A stretch of DNA of 64,000 nucleotides, taken from assembly GCA_033439265.1 (NCBI GenBank), contig JAVTVX010000004.1, forward strand, positions 16,691,701 to 16,755,700, written 5' to 3'. Positions 10,429 to 22,956 of the stretch are shown in pieces. The translations under genes and the position numbers were made by a program. Each line of letters starts with the position of its first letter. The first letter of the stretch is position 1. Source of the DNA: Dillenia suffruticosa (Eukaryota > Streptophyta > Magnoliopsida > Dilleniales > Dilleniaceae). The notes below the pieces were generated by a model. The model saw only the letters and a program-made list of their open reading frames with translations, did not search any database and was not told the DNA's origin.

Positions 10429-13233
10429 ACATAATATTACTGATATTTGTTTCTATAAGGTCCTTGTTTTATGGTGCTGAATTTAAGTTTTTATTCAATC
10501 TCGTACTTGAATGATTGTGATTCTTATGGCCTTGAAGTAAGTTAGTAATTATTGAATAAATATGGCCATGTTTTTATTAAAAACAAATCATTATGAACTA
10601 AATTACATGACTTATTATATATCTCATTTGTTAAATGAATAACATAGCGGATGACCAATTTATAAATAAGTCGGGTTTGGGCAAATTATTATTATCACAA
10701 TTCACAATTAATATTTGAATTGAATTTGGGTTAATCAAATATATGTTATATGTGTATATCAACCCGACACAGCCCTTCAGAAATTTGGCCTGTAGCATTC
10801 ATCTCTTACATCATCTTCTGCCCATTCTGCATAGAAATTCATTGAAACAATGTTGCAGCCTTACTTATCCTATCACAGAGAAATTGGAGGGGGCCTCTAC
10901 ATTACCAGGTCCATCATAGCTTCTTCTCATCGAAAATACTAAGCTATCTTGTTCTTGAAATTTTGGTTATCCCCGAGAACCAAGATGAGTCTAAATATAT
11001 AAGCAGGAGAAGTCCCAATTAGTTCAAATATGCTTAGACAACTTCTCATTTACCTATGCACTACATCACCAAAGTACCTTCCTTGGGATGCATGTCCTAC
11101 ATAATCAAAAAAAAAAAACAAAAAAACTCCCATTTAGCAATATCATTTCAACAAAACCAAACCAGAACGATGTGCACAGAGAAAATTAGTGATCTCTTAA
11201 CCATCAGACCAACTGGTTGTTTCTTTCTATTCATAGAACTAGCAAATAGTTGATAACTGATAGGATTAAGCCAATCCAGCAGATTAAGATAAAGCCAATG
11301 TTCCAAGGCAAGTTGTCAGTCTATTTGTGAGAGAGTGAGAGAGATCAAATTCAGAACTTTACCATTGCATTTTTAACCGCACATAGGTATGCCACTTTTG
11401 TTGTCAGTTGTTGCAACTGCAGAAAGAGGTACAAGGCCGAGTATCTGCGAGGAGAAAATGCAAATCCTTGGCACTCATAATATTACTTTGTATCATACAG
11501 CAAATCCTAGGATCTCCCTTCCATTGAAGTAATTTATCTAGAATTGTACAGGCATAGATTTTGATATCCTAGATAAGGAAAAAACGTGCTCAAAGAGAAG
11601 CATCATCACAACATCTCTAACAAGACCTAGGCTTGTGGTAGCGGAGCAGTGAGATTGTAATAGTGTAAATGGTCAAAGCATAAGTATCAAGAATATTGAC
11701 GTTCAAAGTGGTATTCTCCATTTCATCTGACAAGTATATCTAGAAGGAATACTCATCAACAAAAAGGGGCTTTCCATTGCAAAGAGAGTAATTTATGAGA
11801 TATCATCATCATCATAGAGAATGAGTAAACATCTGCATCATATGGACCTTTTCTAAAATACGAGCCTAAGAGATTTCAAAACAGGTGGTTAATGTTTTTG
11901 TCGAAGCTCTTTGAAAGCTCAAACTTTCTGGAGCTTCCATTTTGGGCAAATCACAATTTCTGGCCGGTAGTTCATAGTAGTTTTAGCCACACTGATTGGT
12001 TTGATAAAACTATCTGGTTGTGTGATCTGAATACTTCCAACTTTCCATGTATGTGTGAGTTGAGTGATTTGGTTCTCAAATTCCAATGGTGGAAATTAAT
12101 CATCATAATTTTAACAAGGTTACTAAAGGGGCATTAATCACAGGATTCTAGCAATCTGTTCAGCATTTCATAGAGCAGAAGGTTTCTCTACAGGGCGATA
12201 GACTATTTAAACGTTATATTTGCAAGAGCCGATAACTCAAATAACAAAGTTCCTTGCTTTGGTTTTGGTTTTCCCAAACATGATTTTTTTTCTTCCCTTC
12301 CTATACAAAGTAGTGCCAACACCGTCTTATGCATAAAAACTGTTTAAACTCTACAGTGTAACATGATCTGAATTCAAGACTTGATTGTATTTATTTCAAA
12401 GCACAATGATCAGAACTGTCGAAAAGCACAAGAACATCTTCCTTTCTGTAACAGTGGATTGATAATAAAGATGTAGTTTACGACTTAAATCTTAGAGGAC
12501 CATTTGTATTTTTCTTCTAACATTATTTGAAGCCACGTGGTAGTGACGGATAGATGTTTAGTCCCACTATAATTGACAGCCAAGTATTTCTATAGCTGTC
12601 ACAAATATGAGAATGTATCAGCTGAAAACACTGAAATGGCAAAGCTCTATACCGATACCAAGATGTTTGTGAATGCTGACCTCATCCACAAAGCAAGACT
12701 ATGCATGCAACTCTGTCTCCTCTGTGTTACCTATGCACAAAGCTCCACTGTCCCCCACACCCCCCCCCCCCCAAAATAAAATTCTGCATGCATCTCAATG
12801 AACTTCAATTTATAAACAAAAATGCTAGCATGCAGAAAAGGAATTATAGGCTAAAGCAAGTGATCCAAGCATCATCATTCTACTCAATTTGGAGATAGAG
12901 ATGCATCCTCTTGAAGAATCAACTTAAAATAACATTTTTGCATGTCAAATTTTGAATCTAATACCCCAATTAAGTATTAACCATTAAGATATCACATAAA
13001 AAGATTGTGATGTAAAATTTCAAGATACTAAGATACTATATATTGTCAAACACAATACTAGTATACAATGCCACTCAACTTCAAGATCCATAATGATGTT
13101 CTATTAAAGAATCTATGGCACATTAAGCCAATAAAATTATAAATTCCATTTCGGGTCTCATGCTCTACCTGGTCATGTTATGCATTACAAACAAGACATC
13201 CATGGCGCAAGAACAAACTCCTTTGGCTTTCAG
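10429..13233. other. Spacer without recognisable genes
   Basis: Only short, unrelated open frames occur here. There is a poly-C run near 12764-12773 and some A-rich runs. The part next to 13234 could be the former 3' flank of the minus-strand LRR fragment. I recognise no repeat family. Confidence 0.5.
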
Positions 13234-13945
13234 TTAAAATCGATCACATGGCAGGATCATTTTCCTTATCATTGGCATGGAAAATACTATCCAGGCCAAC
13301 ATCCCTGCGCTAACATTCGGACAATTCTGCAAATTTATCTTTCTCAGTTCCCTGCAGTTCTCCATCAACCCCTTTACTCCCATTGTTGTCACTTTAATGC
13401 ATTGTTCCAAATCTAATTGCGAGAGCATGTTGCCCCTCTTTCCTATATTCACCAGCCATTCATCACAAACACCAGATCCCTTAGCTCTCAAAACCTCCAA
13501 AGCCAACTGTGAAACATCCAAATTCAGCCCAACCCTTCACACCTTCACACCCAGAAACATCCAAATGCCTAATCTCTACACAATTCGCCAAAGCCTCCCT
13601 AACACCTCCATCAGTAACTCCCAAACAATTTTTTACATCAAGTAGGCCCAAACTGGGGCAAGTAGCCCCAAATGTTGTAAGAGATTCACCATCAAGGTAC
13701 CCATTCCGAGGTAACTTCAGAGATAGTATACTGTAACTCCTTCCTCTAACCACATCAAAATTTTCTTTACCCAGACTTGGTTGTCCTATCTCAGTCTCTT
13801 CAGAAGAAGGACAGTGTCTGGCAAGGCTAAAAAAGGTCGAATTGGTCAGCTTCGAGCAATCAGTGAGCTTGATTGACCTCAGATCATGGAGACAATCAGA
13901 CCAATAACTTATCAATAGGTCAGTAAGGAAATGGTGCTCCTTCAA
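13234..13945 (-). pseudogene. Leucine-rich-repeat (F-box/LRR type) protein fragment
   Basis: Read on the minus strand, 13945 down to about 13540 encodes cysteine-containing LRR units of the AMN1/F-box-LRR type: LRSIKLTDCSKLT, LGLLDVKNCLGVTDGGV, IRHLDVSGCEGV. The continuation, 13530 down to 13234, is in another frame: LDVSQLALEVLRAKGSGVCD, LSQLDLEQCIKVTTMGVKGL, LRKINLQNCPNVSAGMLAWI, then a stop. One frameshift near 13540 separates the halves, with no splice sites around it. Nothing resembling an F-box or more LRRs precedes it above 13945. It is therefore a 5'-truncated, frameshifted C-terminal fragment of a longer gene. A sequencing error could explain the frameshift but not the missing N-terminus. 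Confidence 0.75.
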
Positions 13946-14305
13946 GGTTTAAAATTACATAAACGTTGAATGGCATTGGTTAGACATGAAACATATGTTT
14001 AGAATGTGTTGGCACTAAATTTTTGTTAAAGGGTGATAATGTGTTCAAATTTATGGATTTGTATGATAATTGGAGTTTTTTTAAATTTTTATAAATATTA
14101 AAACAACTTATAAAATTTATTAATATTGAATCATCATTCAATGGTCATAAATGAAAAATGGTACAAATTGGATTGATTAGCATGTCGAAAGAACAGTCAT
14201 CAGGCAAAATAGATACATGATATTTGGTCGATGAATTATAATTCAACTACTATCGACCCTTTTACTTAAACGTCATCTAATCTAACTTAAGATGGGAGCT
14301 TTAGG

Positions 14306-14512
14306 ATGTTAAAAGATTTCCATCCGAAATTTAGAAAGAAATATATGATGACACGAGCAGCCCAATTACTATCCGCAAATAATGGAAAGTCATGGGAAGA
14401 AGTCTATAAAGGCAGCAAGCTAGGGGACACGATGACATCTACACAAAGCCTAACATTGAACTCATTTCCTACGTTGTTTCTTTTTCCTTGGTTTAATATG
14501 AGATTTACATGA
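14306..14512 (+). other. Short unrecognised ORF, possible gene fragment
   Basis: The 68-residue frame has non-repetitive, protein-like composition (RKKYMMTRAAQLL, SWEEVYKGSKLGD). That differs from the low-complexity frames nearby. It has a possible acceptor just before its ATG (TTTAG|GATG). I do not recognise the family. It could be the last exon or relic of a gene, or chance. Confidence 0.2.
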
Positions 14513-14783
14513 TTTCTGAAGTTCATTCCTTTCTTTCCTTCACTTTTTATGGTCGATGAATAGCTTGATTTGTCTGGTTTATCACATTGTGTTTTTTTTT
14601 AATTATATAGAAATTATGAAAATTATAGAAATATATGCGTCTACGAACATTAAAAACGTTTTGATGGGAAAGAGAAGAGCCCACCCATAATTGGCAAAGC
14701 AATAAATTGGAGGGGAGGGAAATGAAGGGTTTCCATGAAACCCTTCAAACATAATTTTTTAATTCCACCAAATCGGTGAGTTT

Positions 14784-16019
14784 CACTACTGTAAAATAAA
14801 ATATCAATGACGGAAATATCTATCGCTGATAGTAAAGATTCTGTCACTAAAAAATATTAACAAATGATTTTTTTTCATTACTAAATCCGTCGCTGAAAAC
14901 CATTCCGTTAAAAATTACCGAAGGAATACCATCAGTCGCTAAATATCAGCAACAGACGGCGACAGAAAAAATATATCGCTAAAATATCCGTCGTTGATTC
15001 TTGCAGCCATCAGGCACATGCACGCGCCTTCACATGCTACCGCCACATCACACCCGCCCTCACGCGAGCCCGCACATGCCTGCACCCGCGCACCAACCCG
15101 CCCGCGCCCTCACGCTGACTTCCTTTAATTATCGAAAAATGCATCCTTCCGAGGCAAAATGCCTCCTGCCCACCTCTAGTCAAGTTCAATCCTGCGCGCA
15201 CATAAAATGTTATAAACACCACAACCACCAAACCACAATGAGATATTTAACTATATACTTTTTTTATTTGTTATCTTTATCTCATATTTTTTTAATAATA
15301 ACAAAATAATATAAAATGATAATTTATTATAAAATAATAAAATAATAAATTGTTAGCTTAAAATAAAAAAATTAAATAATAAAATAATAAAATAATATTA
15401 TTCTTCTACCAAATAAAATAAAAAGAAAAAGAAAAAGAATTATTAAATAAATAAATAAATAAATAAATGAAAATATCCGTCACTAATCCGTCACTAAAAT
15501 TTCTATCGATAATTTGTCGCTAATCCGTCACTTATAGCTGTACATATTTTGTTTTTTTTTTCTTTTTACCCTTCACCACTACACTGATGGATTAGTGACG
15601 GATGTTTTCCGTCGTTTATAGATTTACAGATTTTTTTTTTTACTCTAAACCACTATAACGACGAATTAGTGATGAAAATATTTTCGTAACTAAATTTTTT
15701 CGCAAATCTATCATTAAAATTTTCGTCGATAATCCGTCGCTAATTCATAACTATATATATTTTGTTTTTTTTTTTTATTTTTACCCTTCACCACTACACC
15801 AATAGATTAGTGATGGATATTTTCTGTTGCTGATAAGTTTACAAATTTTTTTTCTTTACTATAGACTACTATAACGACAGATTAGCGACGGAAATATTTT
15901 CATAACTAATTTCTATCGCTAATCTCTTGATATTCTATCCGACATTAATCCGTCGTTATTTACGACAGATTTTTTTCGTCGATAATTTTTCATCGCTAAT
16001 ACCTTATTTTCTTGTAATG
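14784..16019. mobile_element. Non-autonomous CACTA (EnSpm) element 1
   Basis: The element starts CACTACTGTAAAATAA and ends TTATTTTCTTGTAATG, whose complement is CATTACAAGAAAATAA, so the termini are imperfect inverted repeats. A 3-bp TTT flanks both sides (14781-14783 and 16020-16022), as expected for CACTA but weak in AT-rich DNA. Both subterminal regions carry many copies of a TTAGCGACGGA / TCCGTCGCTAAT motif in both orientations, the usual transposase-binding array. There is no transposase. The core has a GC-rich segment at 15001-15200. Confidence 0.85.
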
Positions 16020-16708
16020 TTTTGAAGGAGAGTGATTATAAATGTTAAATTTACTTTTATACTCTCTATTTTAAAACTTTAATAAAAATCAAAGAGGGTA
16101 AAACAGTAAATTTGTATACTTTTTTGTTATATTTTCTCTATTTCCCTCATCTGACCAAACACGATTTTTTTTTATTTTACTTTTATTTCCCTTCCTTTCT
16201 TATCACATATTTTGTTTCCAAACATGATTTTTAATTTTACTTTCTTTTTCTTTCATTTCCCATCATTTTCCTTCCTTTCCTTTACCTCTATTTCCCATGA
16301 GAATGCTAAACATACCGTAAATCTCGATCTTAGAAAAGACACTCAAATAAAAATTCTTTATAACTTGGGTGTCTTGACCGGTTCATCACATTGTAACATG
16401 CTTATCATCTTGCTGTCATCAACTTTAATAAGTTCAAGTCTTTTCTTTTAATGTTATTAATAATCATCAATTACCCTATTTAATTGACAACAAATCATGA
16501 GCTTTTTTTAGTTAGCCTAGAAACTCATTGCTGAGAAGTAGAGTTTCCCCCGTAACTCAATTGCCTGAAGTAAAGGAAATAATTTGAAAATAGTTTTTAC
16601 TGAATTATCGACCACCATTATTGGCTAATCGGTTAACAAAAATTGGTTCAACATGATATGTTAACGAAGGGATAATTTCTTTTGTAACAAAATAATTTTA
16701 CAAAATAG

Positions 16709-17000
16709 CACCAATGCATAAATGGTAAGGATCTTGTTAGTTTTCTCCTTTTGTTTTGATTTTCAATTCAAACAAGAATTTGAGATTTCATTTTAAATTA
16801 TGTTAGCACCTGTTTTGCAAGATCTTGCCCTAATTTGCTAAGAGGGTTTAATAATAATAATAATAATAATAATTAGACACCAATGCATAAATGGTAAGGA
16901 TCTTGTTAGTTTTCTCCTTTTGTTTTGATTTTCAATTCAAACAAGAATTTGAGATTTCATTTTAAATTATGTTAACATCTGTTTTGCAAGATCTTGCCCT
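16709..17000 (+). repeat. Tandem block, copies 1 and 2, with (TAA)n linker
   Basis: A unit of about 143 bp (starting CACCAATGCATAAATGG, ending AAGAGGGTTT) is followed by (AAT)n TTAGA and repeats with a period of 169 bp. Copy 2 breaks off at 17000, where a solo LTR begins. A third copy lies at 18550-18690 beyond the LTR. Confidence 0.9.
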
Positions 17001-18518
17001 TGGAAATTATTGTGTTGTCTCCTTAATTTTGATGATAACAAAATCTCTCATGATATTCTAACAATTTTATTTAGTGTGCAGAGTTTATATTTATAGGAAA
17101 GATTTTATTAAAGAAAAGTTATAGAACTAACTATAAAACTAGACATGGAAGCAAGGTTTATTAGAGCCATAGAAACAAGATTTTTTTTATTTTTGTTGAA
17201 AACCCAGTCAACAAAGTAAGTGTAGTCTGGATACTACACTTAAGCCAAAATTGAGGTTAAATAAGGATAATTCTCCTTAGAAATAGAGAAAACTTTACAT
17301 TCCAAATTCTTCATACATAGAATTTTTCTAAGTATAACAAAAGTGATCATTTGACCATATTTAAATCTTCATATCTTCTTATATGCTGAATTACTTTCAA
17401 TACCGAAAATTGTGTTTCAAAGAGGATATATGGAACTTCAAATTCAAGTAATTACAGTACAATTATCTTGTTGGAATGGTGGTGAAAATTCAGCTAGAAG
17501 TTACTTGGTTACTCATTTTACATTGCAGAAATTCTGGACAGATTATGGTTTTCAGTAGGTATTTGGATCTCGATAACTTCACTACAGGTCAGGGATTTAT
17601 GAATTTATTTATTCAACATTATTATAATACAGTTGAACAATAAATATGATAATTCGTGACACATTTACCTTGAGATTTTGGTGGAGAAATAAATGAGTAA
17701 AGTTGGCTAGTTCTGAAAAAATTCAGAACATAAGGCTAATTTTCTGTAGCTATTTTTGATTTTTTTGGGAATGCAATCATGTAGATATAATCCAACCAAC
17801 TTTTGAATATCTTAGAAGGATATTTAAATTTAGAAGAAAAATATTTACTGCTGGTAACTATCATTATTCAAGGAGGATTTAAAACCTATTTTTCAGGATA
17901 TTGGTGGAGCTGTTGCCGGTAACTTTGGAAGTTTTTACTGCAAGGTTTTGAATTTTGAAAGAGCAGATTTTTCAGCAATAAGAAGATTTGAAATTCAAGT
18001 AAGTTGGGAGCATTTGAACATAACACTTTTCAACAACAACTCTCTGAGAGAAAAGAATGAAATCTCTGAATTATGAGCAACAAGTTCTGTATTCTGAACA
18101 CAAAAATTCTGCTGTTACGTTTCTGATTTTCTATCTTAATATTCATTTGTTTTAAGTATGGTTTAAGTTGTAAGAGTGTGTTGAGTGAGGGAATTATTGT
18201 GTGAATTATCTTCCATTGTTGGATGAAAGAATTTTTATGGTATGAAGATCAGAAGTCGACAAATAGAGTGTATGTTGTTGATTTGATCATAGCGGAAACT
18301 AACTAATGGCTAGACCCCGGCTTGGTTGGCTGGAAGAGTAGACATAGCGATAAGGTCGGACCACTATAAAAATAGATTTGTCTCCTTACTCTTATCTCTT
18401 TCATTGTATTAGATTGACCATAGATTTAATTATTGAATTTAAGTGGAGTTAAATTTTTGAAAAACCAATTTAAGACAACCAATTCAACTCCCCTTCTTGA
18501 TTGTCTTTGGGACCAACA
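17001..18518 (+). mobile_element. Solo LTR of the Copia B family
   Basis: The sequence starts TGGAAATTATTGTG, followed shortly by TTTTGATGATAACAAAATC. It ends TTGTCTTTGGGACCAACA. Both ends match, in opposite orientation, the LTR of Copia B (GATGATAACAAAATCTCTC at its U3 end; CTTTGGTACCAACA at its U5 end). Length is 1518 bp against 1464 bp for that LTR. No internal retrotransposon sequence adjoins it. The flanks (GCCCT and AATAA) do not match as a target-site duplication. Confidence 0.8.
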
Positions 18519-18690
18519 AATAATAATAATAATAATAATAATAATTAGACACCAATGCATAAATGGTAAGGATCTTGTTAGTTTTCTCCTTTTGTTTTGA
18601 TTTTCAATTCAAACAAGAATTTGAGATTTCATTTTAAATTATGTTAACACCTGTTTTGCAAGATCTTGCCCTAATTTGCGAAGAGGGTTT
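18519..18690 (+). repeat. (AAT)n linker and copy 3 of the tandem block
   Basis: The block at 16709 resumes after the solo LTR. An (AAT)n run leads into TTAGACACCAATGCATAA and continues to GCGAAGAGGGTTT, nearly identical to copy 1. Confidence 0.9.
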
Positions 18691-18754
18691 CTTTCTTTAT
18701 CGTGTTCTTGCTTTTTACCAGAAATATTGATTTTATTATTTTGAATTTCTGCTA

Positions 18755-21700
18755 CGTAACATCCCTCAATTTACACGTACATCACGAGGTTATAATAACA
18801 TGAAATTTTATGACCTGAAACGACAACTGGTTGATAGTATACAAATTTTCATACTGCCATCATTCACGTCATGTTTGATCTACTTATTCTATAAGTCTCC
18901 AATTATCTACTAGTGTTTGACTCACCGAACTATACTTATTAACATTCCATGCTAATAGATTTAAAGGGAGACACTATAACTTCTTGCTTTTTTGTATATG
19001 GTTTTGACTTCTTCTCAGAGTGGAGTTATTTAGACTACATTTTCTTGTGAGATGTTATGAACATGAACCAATTTCTATAGGTGTTCTCACTAGAACATAC
19101 ATATTTATATATAGTTGATATTCTAGTATATAAGCATAACCACATAGAAAAGAATATTAGTCATAAATTGGTTTACTTATTCATTTTATCGATATGAGTT
19201 TAAGTATGGTGGTCGAAAAATTATTTTCATTTAACTTTACATCAAAAGTATTTGAGGCGCTGAAACAGAAGGTCTTGATCGAGAAAAAAAATTAAATTTA
19301 GATCAAATATTGTATTTAGAATGAAGGAAGACAGCATATTTGGATCAAATAATGATATAGAAAAAGCATTTTCTATTGACCATGTCTAAGTACTTCTAAA
19401 GATTGGACATTGCTTTTCGAAAAGTAATTTCAAAGAAGCATATACAACAAATTTGCATTAGGATTAACTCACTCTTAATAGCTCGATTCAAATAGAACTA
19501 AAACTTGTTTATATTATGTTAAAATTTTGAAATTAGAGAAGTTTGGAGTCAGAATATAGACATTTACCGTTAAATACGAGTTTAACTAAAAGATTAAATC
19601 TTACGAGCGGAGAACATATACAAATTTAAATTTATCTGTAAATGACTCTTTTTTCTGAACATCTAGGGTAAAACACTTTATGTGTAAATGATGTTCAACA
19701 TGGGTTATTCAAATTTAATTATATTGAACTAATTTGGCACTCACAATAGGCTAATTAATGTTTCTTAGGGAAAGTTCAAAATTTTTGCTAGGAGTTAATT
19801 AGCCAAAGTTAATCCATTACCAAAATGACTAACGAGTCGTTTAATTGCAAAAATAAAAGGAGCTATATTTACTTTCCTTTTGAGAGTTGAATATCCATTC
19901 CTTGAGATCAAAACATCAGATAGCTAGGGCTTTTCCTATGCACAAATTTTGGATTGGGTATTTTTGTTGTGGAATATAGGACAAGACCCCGTTGATGGTT
20001 TTGTTCAACATTCCTAAAACTATGAGTAAAAGGTGTGGAGCTTATTGGGTTCATTGATAGTTCAGATATCTTTTGCTTGGATTCCTTACGCTGCAATTTC
20101 TTCATTCAGATTTCTTAAAATTATTAGATGTACACCACAAAGGTGACAATCTGATTTTGATTAAAGCAATACAAGAGTTGAGGAAAATTTCTTTCACAAA
20201 TTGTTCATTTTATTATTTGTTCTTTGGTCTTGTGTCGAGGGACATATGAATCCTCTATCCAAAGAAATGACATTGAGAAATGGTGCGAGTGCCTTGCTCC
20301 GTTTTCTTTTTTATTTTTTTATGTAATTATTTTCTTAACCGAAAACAAAAAAGAATTTTCAAAAAAAAAATTAATTATAATTTAAATTTTTTTAAAAAAA
20401 ATTAAAAGAGAAGGATTTTTATTCCTAAAATTATGGAGAAATTCTTTCAAATCATCCTAATCTCTAAAATTTCTCTTAGATATGAGTTAAAAAAGTTGTT
20501 AGAGTTCCTTTCACATTTTAATTGGGATTAAATTGAGGATGAAGAGAGAGAAGAAAGAGATAGAGGGTGGAACTCTAAAGGAAGAAATTTGAGAAATTTG
20601 AAGCAATTTATGAGTAATTCTTATCCCTAAAATAGTTTCAAAAAGATTTAATTTTGAGAGAACAAAACTCAACTGGAGAAATCGTTGGAAATTAGAGGAA
20701 AGAATCGTCGGAATCCGAAAATTCAATCTCTCCTTGTTTTTGGACAGTTTCAAGATACTATTTTTGTATTTCGATTTCTCTTTTTATAATGAACTATTTT
20801 CTAAGATTTTTAGACCATTATAATATTGGTACTCAGTAGATCAATTGACCTTAAGAAAACTAGATTTGAAACCCTCAAAATCATGAAGAAAAATACATTC
20901 GAAAAACCTCTGTCGCAAATCGAAATTCCAAAAATATAACCTATATTTTTAATTCTATTTCGAGTAGCCAACTTTGACCGCTCATAACTTTCTCATCTGA
21001 ACTCATTTTCCTATAATTCCTAAACCATTTTAAAGACTTTATTCCATAGAATAATTCATTTCTAGAAAATAATCCCATCGGATCTAGATCAAAAATCATA
21101 CCGAATACCCCCTGTTATCCATGTGAAAACCAAGAAACATATTCGGAGTATACCTGCAACTTGATTTTTCAATGACCTGGAGATGTCATCGATGACTCCA
21201 ATCAACCCTAAGATGATGTCCACATTTCCTACTTTCAACTACAGGTGTTAGTTACCTTTTTTGGGTACTGGACCACAATAAAAAACAACATTAAAACTAA
21301 CTGAAAAACCAATCCGAAAATCTTAAATCTCATATTGAATAAGAGTTTCTATCAGAGCCTTATATACCAATTTTCCTAACCATATATCACAGTCTTGGTA
21401 ACATGTGGACAAATTGGTTTTTTGACCCAAACCTAAGACTCGTTGCCACGTGTAATTCATGTGACAGAGATCCAAAAATTGACCAATCACATAGGAACAC
21501 ATTATGATAGTTGATCATGTAGGTAGTAACTCAACCCAAATTAGCCATTGAGAATGTGACATATGGCAAGGTATGCCATGTGGCACTATATTGAGCAGCC
21601 ATTGCATACATGTGGCTGAAATCGTATACTTAAACCAATCAAATGTTAACACATGATATAGGCAGCTATGTGACAAGATGTGTTTTTTCATACAGAAATT

Positions 21701-22956
21701 TTATATTTTCTTGTGTATTTTCTTTTCTTTTTTTTTTTGTTATGCATTTCTAAGTTTGACCGTGGAGGACCAGGCAGGGGCTAACCACACACATAGATGT
21801 TTTTGGTTATTTGTGAATTTTATCTTGATCACAACTTTTTTAAAAAAAAAAATTTGTGAAAATGTTTTTAAAATCTGAGATATTTGAAAATAACTTATTA
21901 AAATTGTTGTTTTATTTATTGTTTATATTTTAACGTGATTCAATCTATAATTTATTTATTTATACATATATTTTGAAAACTATGATGATAATTGGTAGTT
22001 GTATATGGGATGGTACCCAATCTTTTTATTATCACGTGAAATTTTCAATTTTCATATATGTTAAGTTCGTGGGTGACATATGGCATATACTCTGATATTG
22101 TTCAGAAGTGTTGTATTATTTGGGAGTATGAGTTATGGATCTTTTAGTTATATGGATAGTTTTGTAGTTTATATTTGGATATTGTGAAAAAGCTTGACGC
22201 AAATTGGCCTACATGCGTATGACATGTAATGTCTTGATACCTAGAAGTTGTAGAAGGTATTAACTTTTTGAGATTATTGTTGGCCGATGACCCTTGGTAT
22301 ACCTTCAACCAACTCCGATTTATGAAATATTTTGTATTTTGAATATAAACTGGCATGAATTTAAAGTGTTTATTTTTATTGAATCTCATGAACCGTATTT
22401 TTAATATGAACTATCATATATGGATTTTTAATTACTGATTTTATATAAATTGGTGTAGTTGAAAATAAGTTTTATTGTGAATTTGATAATGTTCACCGAG
22501 ATCTATTTATCTTACGCTATTCTCGCATTTCTATGTGAGAATTAGTTTATAATTTACACTTCTTTTCGATTGTTCATCCAATCAACATTGAGATAAGGTG
22601 GGATGAAGTTTGGATTTACATGTAAGTTAGGATATTTGCATGTGAGTATTGTCCAATATCTTTTCTCATATTTCATTTATTTCAAAAAAAATTTGTAATT
22701 TGAACAAATTTATTTAATTTGATATTTTTATTTTATTAATTCAGTTACATTCATTTGAAATTTGAGAAAACTCGACTTAATTTATTCATTTACTTTGATC
22801 AAATTTTTGTTATATAAAGTGTTTTTTTTTCGTTATTCGTTATATATGATTTTGTTCATATTCTAAAGTGTCTAATTAGACTAGTGATAGTATTGATTAG
22901 TTCAATAGTCCATCAATGCCTTCACATCGGTAGCACCCTCTGATAGGGGTGTTACA
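18755..22956 (+). mobile_element. Possible long Ty3/gypsy-type LTR
   Basis: The left edge CGTAACATCCCTC and the right edge GATAGGGGTGTTACA resemble the TGTAACATCCC...GGGTGTTACA ends of Del/Tekay-type LTRs, which can exceed 4 kb. No coding genes lie between. No target-site duplication is visible and the first base is C rather than T. The assignment rests on the terminal motifs alone. Confidence 0.25.

Noticed and set aside
10171..10434. 87-residue ORF with a long SLSLSL run
   Set aside because: It is translated microsatellite. The same applies to 46268-46576, 46358-46615 (minus) and 52498-52878 (minus).
12701..12898. 65-residue ORF overlapping a poly-C run
   Set aside because: It is low-complexity at the poly-C run, overlaps another frame and has no homology signal.
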